Below are positions 41,105-56,100 of a stretch of DNA of 64,000 nucleotides, piece after piece. Position 1 is the first letter of the stretch. Each line of letters starts with the position of its first letter. Origin of the DNA: Capra hircus (lineage: Eukaryota; Chordata; Mammalia; Artiodactyla; Bovidae). The stretch spans positions 80,134,594 through 80,198,593 of the forward strand of contig NC_030808.1 in the NCBI RefSeq assembly GCF_001704415.2, read 5' to 3'. Under the pieces are notes generated by a model, which had not been told where the DNA came from, ran no database searches, and was given only the letters and a program-made list of their open reading frames with translations. Position numbers and translations under genes: made by a program.

Positions 41105-44100
41105 CTGTAAGTATAGTAAAACTCTGTTAATCTGAGGTTATCGTTCAAAGAGAGGAAGGTGAAGCCACTAATTGACAAGATGAGACCTTTTCCTGAGATC
41201 ATTGGTACTTTATTTGCAAGTACAGATAATATTTGGAATGAAATAAAAACTCAGTGGCTCAAATGCATCCAATAAATTGAAGAAACAGTGACGTGCATCC
41301 GCAGGTGAGTGTAGGTGTACAAAGCCCTATTTCCCTAGGCAAAAGCACAGCAGGGGTTGTGAAAGACATGCCTCCCTCACATTATCAGTAAATTAAAGAT
41401 AATCATATTATTCTTTCCTGCAAAAGTCCATATACTTCAATGTTATAGCAAAAGAAAATGCAAGTATAAAGGCTAGAAAGAATTTCTCATAAAATCTCTG
41501 AACAAAATTTGCATCACATCTCATGATATTCCCTTATCAATTATTAAAAAAAGATTTCCTCAAGCAGGCCAGCCTTTGTATTACTTCTGCCTTCCATCCT
41601 TATCATTAAACTCAGAGCTATTGAACAGTAAGGGTTACTCATTCTAAAGCTGGCAACATACAAACAGAAAACTCCTATTTGAAAGCCCTATTGCAAAGCA
41701 TAGTTAATGAGTAAACAGAAATTACTGACTTACAAGAAACACTCTCACCCAGAAAGAGAATTATCAGCATAGTTTTGTCACATGGGAGTAACTGTTTGAG
41801 ATTACTAGCCCATTTTGGAAACAGAAAGTCAATTTTATTTTCTCTGTCCTCCCTTTGGCCAATCTGTCTTTCTCTCTTGTTCCTCTTTGACCTCTGGAGG
41901 TTTTTATTATTTTTTTTTCCTCCATTAAGAAGTTCAGCATTCAGTCTCTTAACTTCTCTTATTGCCACATATGGCCAGATGTTACAGCTTATTCAAAATG
42001 TCAAGAATCTTTGTATGAAAATTGATGATGCACATTTTAAGGTACACATTCATTATCAGAAAAGCAACTGCAGTAGGCCACAGTATATTAGTTTGTCCAT
42101 TTTCTGTGCTAGTTAAGAAAACTTGGGAGGAGAGCTCAGAAAGGAGTTAGAATTCTGCACAAAGTTTTATGTCATCCATAGAGATTGATGTTGTTCCCAT
42201 GGGGAGTCTCCCCATTTATTTCTCTCTAGGCTGTTCTGAATGTTCATGGGTTTTAGTGTATTATATGAGGATCTTTGGACAATGGGGACAGGGGTTGATG
42301 AGATGTTAAAGAAATAACCCTGGCTGCCTAAATTAAGAAAGAGCATCAATGAGATCAAAATCATGAGACTCTTCCATTTCCACAGTTGGATTCACTCCAT
42401 TAACTGGCTTCCAGGGGCGACCAGGACATTTGGGGGAGGTTGTTTCTGGAAAATCCGAAATCAATTTAAATGCAAGGCTATTTGGCTCTATCTGGATGTC
42501 AGGGATCCAGTCATCATCACTCTCTGTGGGAGGTGGTAGTGTACTAGGCATCACAGTTGCAATGAGATCTGAGTCCTGAAAGCCAGGAAAGGTAACGGCT
42601 ACAACTGGCTGGGCTGGGGAAGGGAGTGTTGTCTCCTCTGTCTTCTCTCGCATCTGTGCAGAGGATGTAGTGCTATCTTCATAAGAACTTGCCAAATAGT
42701 GTGTCCTCCAATCATACTGCTTTCCATGGTTTTTTCCTTTGTTTTTATGTTTTCCATGGCCATGACCATGCTTATGTCCATGGCCAAGACCATGCTTATG
42801 TCCATGGCCAAGACCATGACCCCTATGGCGCCCATGACCTTGCTCATGCTCATGTTTATGGCCAGGGCCAAGGCCATGTAATTTTATTTGGTTTCCATGG
42901 TCCCAGCCATGCCCATGAGTGGGTCCTTGTTCTTTTCCTGAATCCTGCTCTTCATCTTGTACAGGAGACATGGCAGAGTGGGGTAGACTTACAGTTGTTT
43001 TTTCTTCAGGTTTCATCACTTGTACTGATCGGAAAGGTGAAAAACCCGGAGGCCTTTTCATGAGTAAGGTCTAAACAGGAAATATTAAAATGAATGCATT
43101 ACTGTGAAAACCACACTATCAAAGAAGAAAGAAGGGATGGGGGCCTGACAATGTTATCTCAGTTTACGATGGGGAATGTCTTTGCCAGATTTTAAGTGCT
43201 ATATACATTAATATTCCATAAAGGATGAAAATGAATAATTTTTTCCTCTTTTGATTGATTTAATAATTTAGAGATATTGATTCTTGTTCCTAATAATACT
43301 CTAAAATAGTTTTTAATCAGGAAAAACTGGATGGTTAACTACATAATCTTTAGGGTACTCTCTAAGCCTATGATTCTATAAGTCATGGCACATTATTAAT
43401 TGATACTATTTCTATTAGCATGTTACTGCTTTTTATCCAAAAAGACCTTAACTGGTTTTAAGAATGGAATATATAAGCAGCATATATCCACAGTCACTCC
43501 GTTGAATTGAAACACAGGATATATATATTCACAAGCTTGAAACACAGCCTTTGTATAATGTTTGTATTAAACTATATACATACCTACATATGGCAAAAAC
43601 CTAAATGCAGAACAAAGGGAGCAGAGGCAACTTGTATTGAAGCTATGGATTTGTGGGTCATTTCTACCTACACACTTACTACCTGTGAGAATGTGGTAGC
43701 TGGAGGCAGTGTTTGGTGATTCAAAGAGCATGGTCTTTGAGGTCAAACAAGCCAGCGCCTAGTAGTTCTCAGTATGATGGTGAACAGAGTAGGCTCTGAT
43801 TTTACCTAGATTTGTATCTGAGCACCACTAGCTTCACTTTCCTTGTATGTAAAATAGGAATGATAAAATCACCTGCCTCGTAGAGTTGTCAGGAGAAAAA
43901 TATGTCTCAATGTCAAGTCCTCAGTACAGGGTCTAAGATGGAGGAAGCACTTGATAAAGTTATTATCCACTTTAGGACTTTAGCATCTTTGTAATTTTTA
44001 GTGTCTCAATCTTGAAAGTAGGGAAAGTACTACTTACCTCCCAGGGTTCTTCTAAGAAGTAAAAAAATGATGCGACCTAATGCTTCTCAAACTTGCGTAT

Positions 44101-47100
44101 GGGTATCACTTTCCTGGGGACTGTGTTAAAATATAGCTTTTGATTCAGGAAGTGTAGAGTGGGGTGTGCGACCTGCATTTTTCCCAAGCTCCTTGGATGT
44201 GCTTCCCTAAGAGAACCTGTGATCTCACGGGACACTGGCCGTGTCGGAGAAGTGATTAAGGGGACAGCTGCTCTCCCTTTCTAGCCATAAGAAGAGAGAT
44301 CAGCACAGAAATGTGTGTTCTCCCCATTTAAAAAAGATAGTCCTCTCCAATTCATGTAAATAGTGGTTCATTTTCAACCTCCAAATATGATTTTCAGAAT
44401 GAGCATAGCTAACCCAAACCAACCGCAATTAGAATCATACCCGTCCAGGTGATTGACAGTTGACAGTAGGGTAAACTTTTTCCTCCCAAGGCACCACATA
44501 AACATCAGCATCACAGTTTAGAATTAGCTATCCATGAAAATTGAAGCCAAAAGAGAAAACAGTGTTATTCATGGGATACATATATAAGCACTAAACATCA
44601 TACAGATTTCTGGGGAATCAGTAAGACAGCTGCATTATACTCACACCATGTTTATTGATCTCACAACTCTTGGTCAGCTCTTCATTACTTCCCTTAGAAC
44701 ATGTGGTTTCCCTTGCTATGAACACAATAGAATACTTTTTGCCAGCTACCACCTGGAAAGTGAATTAGCACAAAATAGGAGCTTAATTAATGCTGTGTAA
44801 TAAATCATACATTTTTATCATAAGGGCTTTTAGGGGAGAATCTTGATATTTTAATTATGTACTGAACAAAGGAGAGTTACCCTCAAAAAGTACAAATATT
44901 TGATAACAAAACCTTGTATGCACATTAAAATATTTGGCAATTGGGCTTATTTCCTTTTTTAAATGGGAAAAGAAAACAATGCTATCATTTTAATTTTTCT
45001 ATTGTCCTGAGTTTTATTGTTCAGCAACTGCAAGATTCACCTGAAATTCAAAGGCTCAAGTCATAATATGTAGAATCTAGGACAAATAAGACGAAAACTT
45101 AAATATTTCCTTTAAACACACCTTTTTGTTCTACCAAAGCTTGAATCAGAGAAAAGCCTCTTGATGAAAGTGAAAGAGGAGAGTGAAAAAGTTGGCTTAA
45201 AGCTCAACATTCAGAAAACGAAGATCATGGCATCTGGTCCCATCACTTCATGGCAAATAGATGGGGAAACAGTGGAAACAGTGTCAGAATTTATTTTTTT
45301 GGGCTCCAAAATCACTGCAGATGGTGATTGCAGCCATGAAATTTAAAGATGCTTACTCCTTGGAAGGAAAGTTATGACCAACCTAGATAGCATATTCAAA
45401 AGCAGAGACATTACTTTGCCAACAAAGGTCCCTCTAGTCAAGGCTATGGTTTTTCCAGTAGTCATGTATGGGTGTGAGAGTTGGACTGTGAAGAAAGCTG
45501 AGTGCTGAAGAATTGATGCTTTTGAACTGTGGTGTTGGAGAAGACTCTTGAGAGTCCCTTGGACTGCAAGGAGATCCAACCAGTCCATTCTAAAGGAGAT
45601 CAGACCTGGGTGTTCTTTGGAAGGAATGATGCTAAAGCTGAAACTCCAGTACTTTGGCCACCTGATGCGAAGAGTTGACTCATTGGAAAAGACTCTGATG
45701 CTGGGAGGGATTGGGGCAGGAGGAGAAGGGGACGACAGAGGATGAGATGGCTGGATGGCATCACCGACTTGATGGACATGAGTTTGAGTGAACTCCAGAA
45801 GTTGGTGATGGACAGGGAGTCCTGGCATGCTGCAATTCATGGGGTCACAAAGAGTCAGACACGACTAAGTGACTGAACTGAACTGAACTGAACTGCTATA
45901 GAAATTATGTGGATTAAATTATGTGATTAGGAAAGTTCTTTGGATTCTAGCTTGCTTCTCTGAGGGTTTTTTTTTAATATTAAGAAACTATTTTAAGCTC
46001 TAGCAAGTTTTAATCATTATAAATACTGCCTTCTGTTAATATTTGTGGCCCATTTTTTTTCTTTTTGGTCTAGAATACATGTACTATATTTACTTAAAAA
46101 GTAAACGTCATTGTGTGGTTTTTTCCAATACACTGACTTCAACAAAATTGCAAGCGCAGTTTTTTTTTTAAAAGCTTACAGCCTTTATATACTTGAAAAA
46201 TATACTTTATAAAATGTTTTAAAATTATATATATAAATTTAAAAGGTAGTTAACGTGGCTCAATTTTCAGGCTAAGTTATTCAGCATTTCATTCTAGGAT
46301 TTAAATGTGTATATGCATAGTATTATATAGTTATCAAAAAGAATATATTATACATACCTGTTTCCTGGAAGGTTGACCATTATTGAAAAAATAAAGTTAC
46401 GGAGTGATAGTATAATTCCATAACATAAGTCTTCCCTTTTTCTTTGTGTTTTTTGAAAAGCATGGAGGAATTACAATGGGAGGAGGATGAGGAGAGCAGA
46501 GAACAGGAAGAGCTAAACTACTCCTCTACCTTTTCTGGCATCATTTTCTAGGTAAGCACAGTAAAATTTATAAGACAAATTTGATAACTTGTAAAACTCC
46601 AGACGTGTATAAGCTGGCCAGGGAAGTCCAAAAAGTGTTTTAGAGTATATCCATTGGTGATCATGAATTTTGTTGCTTAGTTTGAGAGTATACTTTAATC
46701 CAGTTTTCTGACATTGTTGTTGTTATTTAGTCACTCAGTTGTGTCCAGTTCTATTGAAACCCCATGGATTGTAGCCCACCAGACTCCTCTGTCCATGGGA
46801 TTTCCCAGGCAAGAATATTGGTGGGTTACCATTTCCTTCTCCAGGTGATCTTCTTGACCCAGGGATTGAACCCCAGTCTCCTGCACTGCAGGTGGACTCT
46901 TTACCTCTGAGCCACAGTTGATTAATATGATGTTGCCTAGGAAAGTTGACAATATATGACAAAACTCACAGCTGTTGGCTCAATTCTATTCAGGGTCCAG
47001 AGGGGAGGAATAAAGTAGACCTGGTCATGGCAACCCACTCCAGTGTTCTTTCCTGGAGGACCCCAGGGACGGGGGAGCCTGGTGGGCTGCCGTCTATAGA

Positions 47101-50100
47101 GTCGCACAGAGTCCGACACGACTGAAGCGACTTAGCAGCAGCAGTAATATCTTGTGTTCAAGAACCTCAAAATTGCATCTATATTGCTGTTCTTATCAGA
47201 AGTCTTCCCTGCTTAAGTCTATCCTGTCCAAGTTTTGTTTTTAAAGTATAGAATACTACTTAGTAACGTAAGTTCCAATGCCTAAAACATTTAAACTAAA
47301 TAAGCTAGAAAGGTATAAAAAACATTCATCAGTTCTTAGGATGATGAGGCTTTTCATAGGTGAAAAGCAGAGGAAAGAACCTAAAGGAAGGGGGAAAATG
47401 TCAAAATCTAATTAGACAAAAATGAAAACTGATTCTCAAATGTCACAGTGAATAAGGTAAAAAGGTAAACTGGAAAAAATATGATGTAGGGTCAGTATTC
47501 TTATACACAGAAAGCCCAACACTAAAGAAATGAACCAAAGACATAACCAGCTCTTTTGGAGAAGTTAAAAAGATAATTACTATAATGAGAAAATAGAGAA
47601 ATTAAGGAAACAATTCCATTCACTATTGCAATGAAAAGAATAAAGTACTTAGGAATATATCTACCTAAAGAAACTAAAGACCTATATATAGAAAACTATA
47701 AAACACTGGTGAAAGAAATCAAAGAGGACACTAATAGATGGAGAAATATATCATGTTCATGGATTGGAAGAATCAATATAGTGAAAATGAATATACTACC
47801 CAAAGCAATGTATAGATTCAATGCAATCCTTATCAAGCTACCAATGGTATTTTTCACAGAGCTAGAACAAATAATTTCACAATTTGTATGGAAATACAAA
47901 AAACCTTGAATAGCCAAAGCAATCTTAAGAAAGAAGAATGGAACTGGAGGAATCAACCTGCCTGACTTCAGGCTCTACTACAAAGCCACAGTCATCAGGA
48001 CAGTATGGTACTGGCACAAAGACAGAAATATTGATCAATGGAACAAAATAGAAAGCCCAGAGATAAGTCCACACACCTATGGATACCTTATCTTTGACAA
48101 AGGAGGCAAGAATATACAATGGATTAAAGACAATCTCTTTAACAAGTGGTGCTGGGAAAACTGGTCAACCACTTGTAAAAGAATGAAACTAGATCACTTT
48201 CTAACATCATACACAAAAATAAACTCAAAATGGATTAAAGATCTAAACGTAAGGCCAGAAACTATAAAACCCCTAGTGGAGAACATAGGCAAAACACTCT
48301 CTGACATACATCACAGCAGGATCCTCTATGACCGACCTCCCAGGATACTGGAAATAAAAGCAAAAATAAACAAATGGGACGTAATTAAACTTAAAAGCTT
48401 CTGCACAACAAAGGAAACTATAAGCAAGGTGAAAAGACAGCCTTCTGAATGGGAGAAAATAATAGCAAATGAAGCAACTGACAAACAACTAATCTCAAAA
48501 ATATACAAGCAACTCCTACAGCTCAATTCCAGAAAAATAAACGACCCAATCAAAAAATGGGCCAAAGAACTAAATAGACATTTCTCCAAAGAAGACATAC
48601 AGATGGCTAACAAACACATGAAAAGATGCTCAACATCACTCATTATCAGAGAAATGCAAATCAAAACCACAATGAGGTACCATTTCATGCCAGTCAGAAT
48701 GGCTGCAATCCAAAAGTCTACAAGCAATAAATGCTGGAGAGGGTGTGGAGAAAAGGGAACCCTCATATACTGTTGGTGGGAATGTAAACTAGTACAGCCA
48801 CTATGGAGAACAGTGTGGAGATTCCTTAAAAAACTGGAAATAGAACTGCCTTATGACCCAGCAATCCCACTGCTGGGCATACACACAGAGGAAACCAGAA
48901 TTGAAAGAGACACATGTACCCCAATGTCCATTGCAGCACTGTTTATAATAGCCAGGACATGGAAGCAACCTAGATGTCCATCAGCAGATGAATGGATAAA
49001 GCTGTGGTACATATACACAATGGAGTATTACTTAGCTGCTAAAAAGAACACATTTGAATCAGTTCTAATGAGGTGGATGAAATTGGAGCCTATTATACAC
49101 AGTGAAGTAAGCGAGAAAGAAAAACACCAATACAGTATACTAACGCATACATATGCAATTTATAAAGATGGTAATGATAACCCTGTATGTGAGACAGCAA
49201 AAGAGACACAGATGTATAGAACAGTCTTTTGGACTCTGGGAGAGGGAGAGGGTGGGATGATTTGGGAGAATGACATTTAAACATGTATAATATCATATAT
49301 GAAATGAATCGCCAGTCCAGGTTCAATGCATGATACTGGATGCTTGGGGCTGGTACACTGAGACGACCCAGAGGGATGGTATGGGGAGGGAGGAGGGAGG
49401 GGGGTTCAGGATGGGGAACACGTGTATACCTGTGGTGGATACATGTTGATGTATGGCAAAACCAATACAATATTGTAAAGTAATTAACCTCCAGTTAAAA
49501 TAAATAAATTTATAATAAAAAAAGATCATTACTCCTGAACAAGTTGACCTTCATTAATAACCAAGGATAAGCACATTTAAAAAACTATACAATATCATGT
49601 TTAACCTTGCATCTTGTCAAGGATAAAAAACAGAGATGACACCTGGTCAGGTGCAGGAAACATGGAATCTCAGTCACTGCTGGTAGTATTTGAATAGGTC
49701 AAGTCAAGACCATCAGCCAGTGTCTTACATCCACATGGTGTGAATGAAAATTGACATAATTGCAAATCATTTGATGATCTGTCAATTTGTATCATAAATC
49801 TTAAACATCTACATATTTCTTGACCTTTCTAGGACCTTTTGTCAAAGGAAAATTCCTGAATGTGCACCCATAGATCCTTGAAGTGTATTTATCTGAGCAG
49901 AGGCAGGGAAGAACATTGACAGCAGCCATGGGGATAGGGCAAAATGAACGGTATATGACAGAAATCACAACCATTCACATGAGGAAACAAAGGATTTATG
50001 AAATGTTTGGTATCTGAAATATGAAACCAACCTGGAATGGACGTGTACCCAAATAGGACTAAACATGCAAAGCCAAGGCAAGACTAAAATTGTAAAACAA

Positions 50101-53100
50101 ATTAGCAATTTGGCAAATGGGTCACTAAGAGACTGGCTATTGCAAATTCATTATGGTAAGCTGATTTCCAATAAATGAGCTGCTTCCACTAGGGCTGCCT
50201 TGAGTGACCAAATCGCTCTCTTTAAAAGCAAAAATAAGTAAAGAGTCACCTCTTAAAAGTATATTTGAAATTCTCACAATATTCCAGATTAGTTTAGTAA
50301 GTAAAGGGATGTAGCTTATTCTATTGTGGCTTTCCTTGGACCCTTAGCATAAACACATCCATTCTAGTATGTTGACTAATTTACAGAAAGAACTGGGACT
50401 ACCAAGAGGACTAGATATACACATTGAGAATGAGTGGTTCTCTCCTGACAGCAACTCTTTGACATGCATTATGTGGTGGAGTACTGGACTGTTCCTGCAT
50501 CAGTAAGAATAAGGGAATTTTACAGAAAAACAGAGTGAGAAGAAAAGCTGACAAAGACAAGAGCAGCATGAATTGGTACTCCTTTCAAGTAAGTCTAACA
50601 CGGGTTATGTGCTAGTGAAATCAGGGAGAGGATATGGCATCCAGAAATAAGTGTCTGAGTAGGAGAGAAATCATAGTGTCAGTTTTGATTTATTTTAATA
50701 CGGTTCAGGTCTTCCTCCCCACCAGCATATAAAACTAATACAGGAAATAAGGAAGATTACAATAAACAGCCCATTGTGACATCAGCTAAAAGCTATAAAT
50801 AATCTGAGACATTTCTTTACAGTACTTTTTTCTGTACTTTTTAATAACATGATCGAGAACAGAATGTTTATTCAATTTTATGGCCTCTTTTTGCATAGTA
50901 TAACACAAGCATTTTCTACATCAAGAACGCCTCACAAAGATGGTTTAAAATTGCTGCTTTATACTGCATTGTAAGGATATGCTAGATACAATTTGATCAT
51001 TTCTATATTATTGATCATTTTGAGAGTTTACCATTTTATTTTTTGCTTTTATAGTTAAAGCTGAAATGAATATTATTGTATTTAAAGACTTTTCTATTTT
51101 ATATTTCTAGAAATTCAATTACTGAGCCAGAATTACGAACTTTTAAAGTGAGATTTTCTTTGTAGACTATAAAAATCATATTTTGTGTGTGTTAACTGCT
51201 TAGTCATGTCTGACTTTTTGCCACCCCATGGACTGTAGCCCGCCAGGCTCCTCTGTCCATGGAATTCTCCAGGCAAGAATACTAGAGTGGGTTGCCATTC
51301 CCTTCTCCAGGGGACTTTCCCAACCTAGGGATTGAACCTAGGTCTCCAGCATTGCAGGCAGATTTTTTATCATCTCAGCCATCAGGGAAGCCTATAAAAA
51401 TCATGTATGTTTGCTATAGTAGTTTTATCCCTTTGGTCATGTTGCACAGCTTGTGGGATCTTAGTTCCCTGACCAGAGTTTGAACCATGCCCTCAGTAGT
51501 GACAGTGTGAAGTCCTAACCACTAGACTGCCAGGGAATTCCCAGTTTGGCTCCTTTTCGATGACTTTTCTTTAGCTTGTATTTAGGAAAGCCAGTTCTGA
51601 GGTTCCATAATAGGAATCTGTCCATAAATACATTGGTCATATGCTGTTGGAGTTTGAAGGGATTTGGGCTTCTCTGATCCAGCCACAAAGGTTTCATGAA
51701 TCTGAATAACTGCCCAGGGTCACTCAGAATGTGAGTGGGAGATGCTGTTGCAGAGCTAGGCCCTCTGAACTCCAAACAAGGATACTCCTTCACCTCTACT
51801 GACAGGCATGGAAGGAGAGATGAATTTCTAGAAGGTACAATTGTAGAGGGGAAGGCACCGCAGGCAGGGAAAAAATGAGATGGAGATGAGCATGCAAAGA
51901 AAGTTTGGGCAATGACTGGCTGATGTGGCTGAGCCCAAGGCACTGAGTGATGTTATAATGAGAGATGGATCTACAGAGGCAGAGGATAAGTCTTGTTTTT
52001 CCTAGCTCCAATTTTCTTAATTATACAAGTTGCTAGTACTTATATGGCACTTTAGATTTTGAAAAGTGATTGACATATGTTATTTTTTTGACCCTTCCTA
52101 TAGTCCTTTATGGGCTTCCCTTGTAGCTCAGTCAGTAAAGAAACTGCCTGCAGAGCAGGAGACCCTGGTTCAATCCCTGGGTTGGGAAGATCCCCTGGAG
52201 AAGGAAATGGCAACCCACTCCAATATCCTTGCTTGGAAAATCTCTTGGGCAGAGGAGCCTGGAGGGCTGCAGTCCATGGGGTCGCAAAGAGTCAGGTACT
52301 ACTGAGCAACTAACACTTACTATAGTCCTTTATGGCTAGAAAATGGAGACAGTGCTTTAAATGACTTGTCCAAGATCACACATCAAGCATGCTGTGAGGT
52401 TGGGACTTGAAATTCAAGTCTACCAAATTCCATTTGTGAGGTATACTGTTTTCCAATCCAGAGCCAAGATCAGTGGCAACATTAGTAAACAATTTGCAAT
52501 CACTATAATTTACAGACTATCACTATAATTTACAGACCTGTACTGTTGCTTTTTTCACAGTGTCAATCTTGAAATAGAAGGTTCCATTATTCTCTGCATT
52601 AAGCTTTGCAATGGAATGGTTCAGAGGCTCCTCCAGTTCTGGGCTGTCAACAGGTATAGGTTTGGGGCAGCCAACACAAAGCCTGGTGGGTGGTTGTACA
52701 AAATCCTCCCCTGAAAGAGGCAGATTTCACGTCAGTGTGTGCCCTGAAGTAGCAATCTAGCCTAGTACCTTTTCCACGTGTGATCCAGCATCCACTGACA
52801 GAGGGCCACGTGGCAGCCCAAGATCCAGCAATGGAGGTTGTCTGTCAGACCTCCAACTATCTCTCCTCTTTTCCTCTTCTAAAAGCCAAGTGTGTTTAGG
52901 GAAACTTTCAATCAGAAGGTGACTCAATCAATATGCTGCCCTTTTCTAAAGTTTTTGCATTTTTGATAGAAACTGTAAAAAGCAATGCTTAACATAAAGG
53001 AATGATTTTCTAGTGGGAAATGTTAAATCCTGTGATTCTGGTGAGCAGGAAACTTCAGTAATGCTTCATATTGTGCAATGTACACAACTATCTTCCAAGT

Positions 53101-56100
53101 ATGAGAAAAACCAACCCTTGGTATAAGAATATTCAAGATGAGTCCAGATGTTCAAGCTGGATTTAGAAAAGACAGAGGAACCAGAGATCAAATTGCCAAC
53201 ATCCATTGGATCATCGAAAAAGCAAGAGAGTTCCAGAAAAACACCCATTTCTGCTTTATTGACTATCTCAAAGTCTTTGACTGTGAATCACAACCAAATG
53301 TGGAAGATTCTTCAAGAGGTGGTAATACCAGACCACTTGACCTGCCTCTTGAGAAATCTGTGTGCAGGTCAAGCCGTGAACAGTTAGAAATGGACGTGGA
53401 ACAACAGACTGGTTCCAAATCAGGAAAGGAGTATGTCAAGGCTGTATGTTGTCACCCTGCTTATTTAACTTATATGCAGAGTACATCATAGAAATGCTGG
53501 GCTGGGTGAAACACAAGCTGGAATCAAGATTGCCGGGAGAAATACCAGTAACTGCAGATATGCAGGAGACACCACCCTTCTGGCAGAAAGCGAAGAAGAA
53601 CTAAAGAGCCTTTTGATGAAAGTGAAAGAGGAGAGCGGAAAAGTTGGCTTAAAGCTCAACATTCAGAAAACTAAGATCATGGCATCTGGTCCCATCACTT
53701 CATGCGAAATAGATGGGGAAACAATGGAAACAGCAACTGACTTTATTTTGGGGGGCTCCAAAATCACTGCAGATGGTGACAGCAGCCAATTAAAAGACGC
53801 TTACTCCTTGGAAGAAAAGTTATGGCCAACCTAAACAACATATTAAAAAGCAGAGACATTACTTTGCCAACAAAGGTTCATCTAGCCAATGCTATAGTTT
53901 TTCCAGTAGTCATGTATGGATGTGAGAATTGGACTAAAAAGAAAGCTGAGTGCCAAAGAACCGATGCTTTTGAACTGTGGTGGTGGAGAAGACTCTTGAG
54001 AGTCTCTTGGACTGCATGGAGATCCAACCAGTCCATCCTAAAGGAAATCAGTTCTGAATATTCATTAGAAGAATTGATGCTGAAGCTGAAACTCCAATAC
54101 TTTGGCCCCCGGATGCGAAGAACTGACTCATTTGAAAAGACCCTGATGCTGGGAAAGATCGAGGGTGGGAGGAGAAAGGGACGACAGAGGATGAGATGGT
54201 TGGATGGCATCACTGACACTACGGACATGAATTTGAGTAAGCTCCGGGAGTTGGTGATGGACAGGGAAGCCTGGCATGCTGCAGTCCATGGGGTCGCAGA
54301 GCATCCGACATGACTGAGCTGACTGGTATAAAAAATACTAACTTGACCTTAAATGTGCACTATCACCCTTTCCGCATATTATAACATGCAAAGGGAAAAA
54401 ACCTATAATTGAAAAGATCTTATTCTGATTATTTAAAAATGAGATACAGCTTCCCCAGTTCACAATATCTGATGCAGAGACAGCTGGTACACAAGAAAGA
54501 CCAGCTGACGTAATCGAAGGGCAGCTTTGCCCAGAAAACATAAATTTTTCCTTCTGTCACTGTGTTCTCTTTGGCCACTTGCTGAGCAGTCTCAGGTGTA
54601 CTTGCTGTAGCACAGCAGGGCAGGGATGGGACCCAGTGTTCCTAGTAAGGTCTGTGGGTCATGAAGACTTTATCATGGGAACCAAAGCACAATAGCTATG
54701 GAAAGACCTAGCCAGTTGTCTGGGACCAGCATGAACACCAACACACATTATCCCTTACCTGGATAAAGGTCACATTTCTGCAAGAAGGAAGCAATTCTTA
54801 GCTGGAGATCCACATATGCCTTATCTGAACATTCACCAATATCCTGTTTTTTTAAAAGCATATAAGAGCATAAATTAAAAACGTTTTTAAGAATCTTTAA
54901 ATGACTAGTAAAATTAAAATTAAAAATAGGATGTTGACTCTGCAAATTATTGTATAGAGAAAAACAAAGCAAAACATAGTCTATACTCAAAAGACAAAAA
55001 AAAGAAACAATGAAAAAGTAGCATCACCACCAACAAATACACACACAAACACACAGAGACATGAAATAAGATTACAAGAATACCTAATGTAGAAATAGTA
55101 GCTATACAGTGAGTGGGTAACATTTTCTTTTAGCAAGACAAAGACTTTCAGATTAAGTTAAAACCAAAGTCAAGGTACTCCATCTTCAAGAATAATAGCA
55201 TATAATAAAAAACATAATGAAAGATTAAACATAATGGCAAGGGACTTTCTGTGGTGGTCTAGTAGTTAAGTCCCCATGCCTCCACTCCAGGAGGCATGGG
55301 TTTGATTCCTGGTTGAGGAACTAAGATACTACAGGCTGGGTAGCACAACCAAAATATAAAAAAAATTCAAAATTTTAATAGAGTCAAATAAACATAAAGG
55401 ACAAGCAAAGCCATATGAAGCAAGGGTTAAGTCACTCAGTCATGTCTGACTCTTTGTGATCCCATGGACTCCTCTGTCCATGGGATTCTTCAGGCAAGAA
55501 TACTGGAGTGGGTTGCCATTTCCTGCTCCAGGGGATCTTCCCGACCCAGGGACAGAATCTGTGTCTCTTGTGTCTCCTGCATTGGCAGGCAGATTCTTTA
55601 CCAACTGCATCACCACCCAAAACACAGAAATAGCTTTATTCTAAAAGATATTAGTTGAGGTATTAATTATACTAAAAACAGAAACAACATATTTTGTTGC
55701 TTTTGAACACAGGACCAAAAATAGGAAAGTAATTTAAAAAGCAATCTATGGTATCTTCACTGGGATATTAAAAGTTATTTAAAAAGAAGTTTATCAAGAG
55801 TTTTGAAGACATAGAAAAAAATGTCACATATAAAGTAATTACAGCTAATAAAACACACACACAAAAACAGTCAAAACTGGCCATATTCCCCACCAAAAAA
55901 AGATAAGAAGGATATACACTCAGATAACTTTGAGTGTTTGGATATATGATGTAACATTATTTTTTTCCTTTGTTTTCTTATTGTCTTGAAGATGCCTACA
56001 AATGTATATTTCCAATAAAAGAACACACATGAATATAATAAATGTCATGTTTTTTAAAGATATAGGAAATACCACACTTACAATACCTTAATTTTGGATG

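Noticed and set aside
42689..43063. 124-codon plus-strand frame with HGHDHAYVHGQ repeats
   Set aside because: Mirror of the His-rich kininogen exon; the repeat is palindrome-like in codon use, which keeps the antisense open.
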